Assembly: GCA_017411125.1 (NCBI GenBank) | Contig: JAFPNP010000267.1 | Span: 1-5,440 of the forward strand | DNA length: 5,440 nt | Direction of reading: 5' to 3' | Origin: Kiritimatiellia bacterium | GTDB lineage: Bacteria; Verrucomicrobiota; Kiritimatiellia; RFP12; UBA1067 | In this document: positions 5,243 to 5,440 of the stretch, piece after piece | How the letters are laid out: every line of letters begins with the position of its first letter | Numbering within the stretch: position 1 is the first letter of the stretch | Notes under the pieces: generated by a model | Databases searched by the model: none | Told to the model about the DNA's origin: nothing | The model's input: the letters and a program-made list of their open reading frames with translations, nothing else | Position numbers and translations under genes: made by a program

Positions 5243-5440
5243 TTATTTCTCTTCTATCGTCGCTTTATCTTCTATCGTCGCTTTAAAGAACTTGTAATTG
5301 CCCGTGCTTTCAAGCGACTTCGAGAACTCGACCTTCACGTCTTTGCCGTTCTCGAACTTCTTGCAGAAGTCCGCCAAAGCCTTGTCGGAGATGAAATCCT
5401 CGGACCCCTTGAGCGTCTTCAAGCCGTAAAACTTGAGCAC
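5243..5440 (-). CDS. 3' end of an unrecognised gene (partial, enters from the right edge)
   Basis: The frame is open at base 5440 and ends with TAA at 5243, giving the last 65 residues of a longer protein; the GTG at the edge could be an internal valine codon. The visible part is charged and lysine/phenylalanine-rich, for example VLKFYGLKTLKGSEDFISDK (1-20) and GKDVKVEFSKSLESTGNYKF (32-51), with no membrane segment. It ends in a duplicated KATIED/KATIEE tail. A regular pattern of alternating polar and hydrophobic residues suggests a small alpha/beta or beta domain, but I recognise no family. It is visibly less G+C-rich than the genes after it. The frame is the only long one compatible with the strand of its neighbours, though coding status rests on composition and the in-frame repeat alone. 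Confidence 0.6.
   Translation of the reverse strand: MLKFYGLKTLKGSEDFISDKALADFCKKFENGKDVKVEFSKSLESTGNYKFFKATIEDKATIEEK
5251..5286 (-). repeat. 18-bp in-frame tandem duplication at the end of the unrecognised gene
   Basis: Two adjacent 18-base units (5251-5268 and 5269-5286) differ at a single position, the last base of each unit. On the minus strand they encode KATIED then KATIEE, directly before the final Lys and stop. The length is a multiple of three, so the reading frame is kept. The near identity implies a recent slip or duplication event. Confidence 0.9.

Noticed and set aside
4629..5297. A 222-codon plus-strand open frame opposite rnpA and rpmH
   Set aside because: It is antisense to two certain genes and crosses their promoter; its length follows from codon bias on the other strand.

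Overview
The window comes from a G+C-rich bacterial chromosome, and every gene I can support lies on the minus strand, so transcription runs from high to low coordinates. A Tat-exported Gfo/Idh/MocA-family oxidoreductase of the planctomycete/verrucomicrobial type, and a YidC with a long charged Ala/Glu/Lys linker after its first membrane segment, suggest the Planctomycetota-Verrucomicrobiota-Lentisphaerota group, perhaps a Kiritimatiellae-like organism. That placement is an inference from protein style, not a proven taxonomy.

Layout in transcription order. At the right edge (5243-5440) is the 3' end of an unrecognised gene, lower in G+C than the rest, whose last codons carry an 18-bp in-frame tandem duplication. 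A 116-bp gap follows, holding a clear sigma70-type promoter (extended -10). It drives a compact housekeeping operon: rpmH (ribosomal protein L34), rnpA (RNase P protein), yidD, yidC (membrane insertase), aroQ (type II dehydroquinase), a 67-aa single-membrane-segment protein resembling TatA, and a DUF486/DMT-family four-helix membrane protein. These genes overlap or are separated by at most 15 bases, so co-transcription and translational coupling are likely.

A 121-bp gap (1438-1558) has a second promoter of the same build. It precedes a GTG-started Gfo/Idh/MocA oxidoreductase with a twin-arginine signal, followed after 30 bases by the start of a secreted protein that runs off the left edge.

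Functionally, the first operon combines ribosome and RNase P maturation with membrane protein insertion (YidD, YidC), the shikimate pathway (AroQ) and two small membrane proteins. The second unit looks like an export-linked sugar or cyclitol oxidation module. I found no tRNA, rRNA, CRISPR array, insertion sequence or phage gene. The core is ordinary. The TatA-like protein, the cysteine-bearing segment in YidC and the duplicated gene tail are the main points worth a second look.
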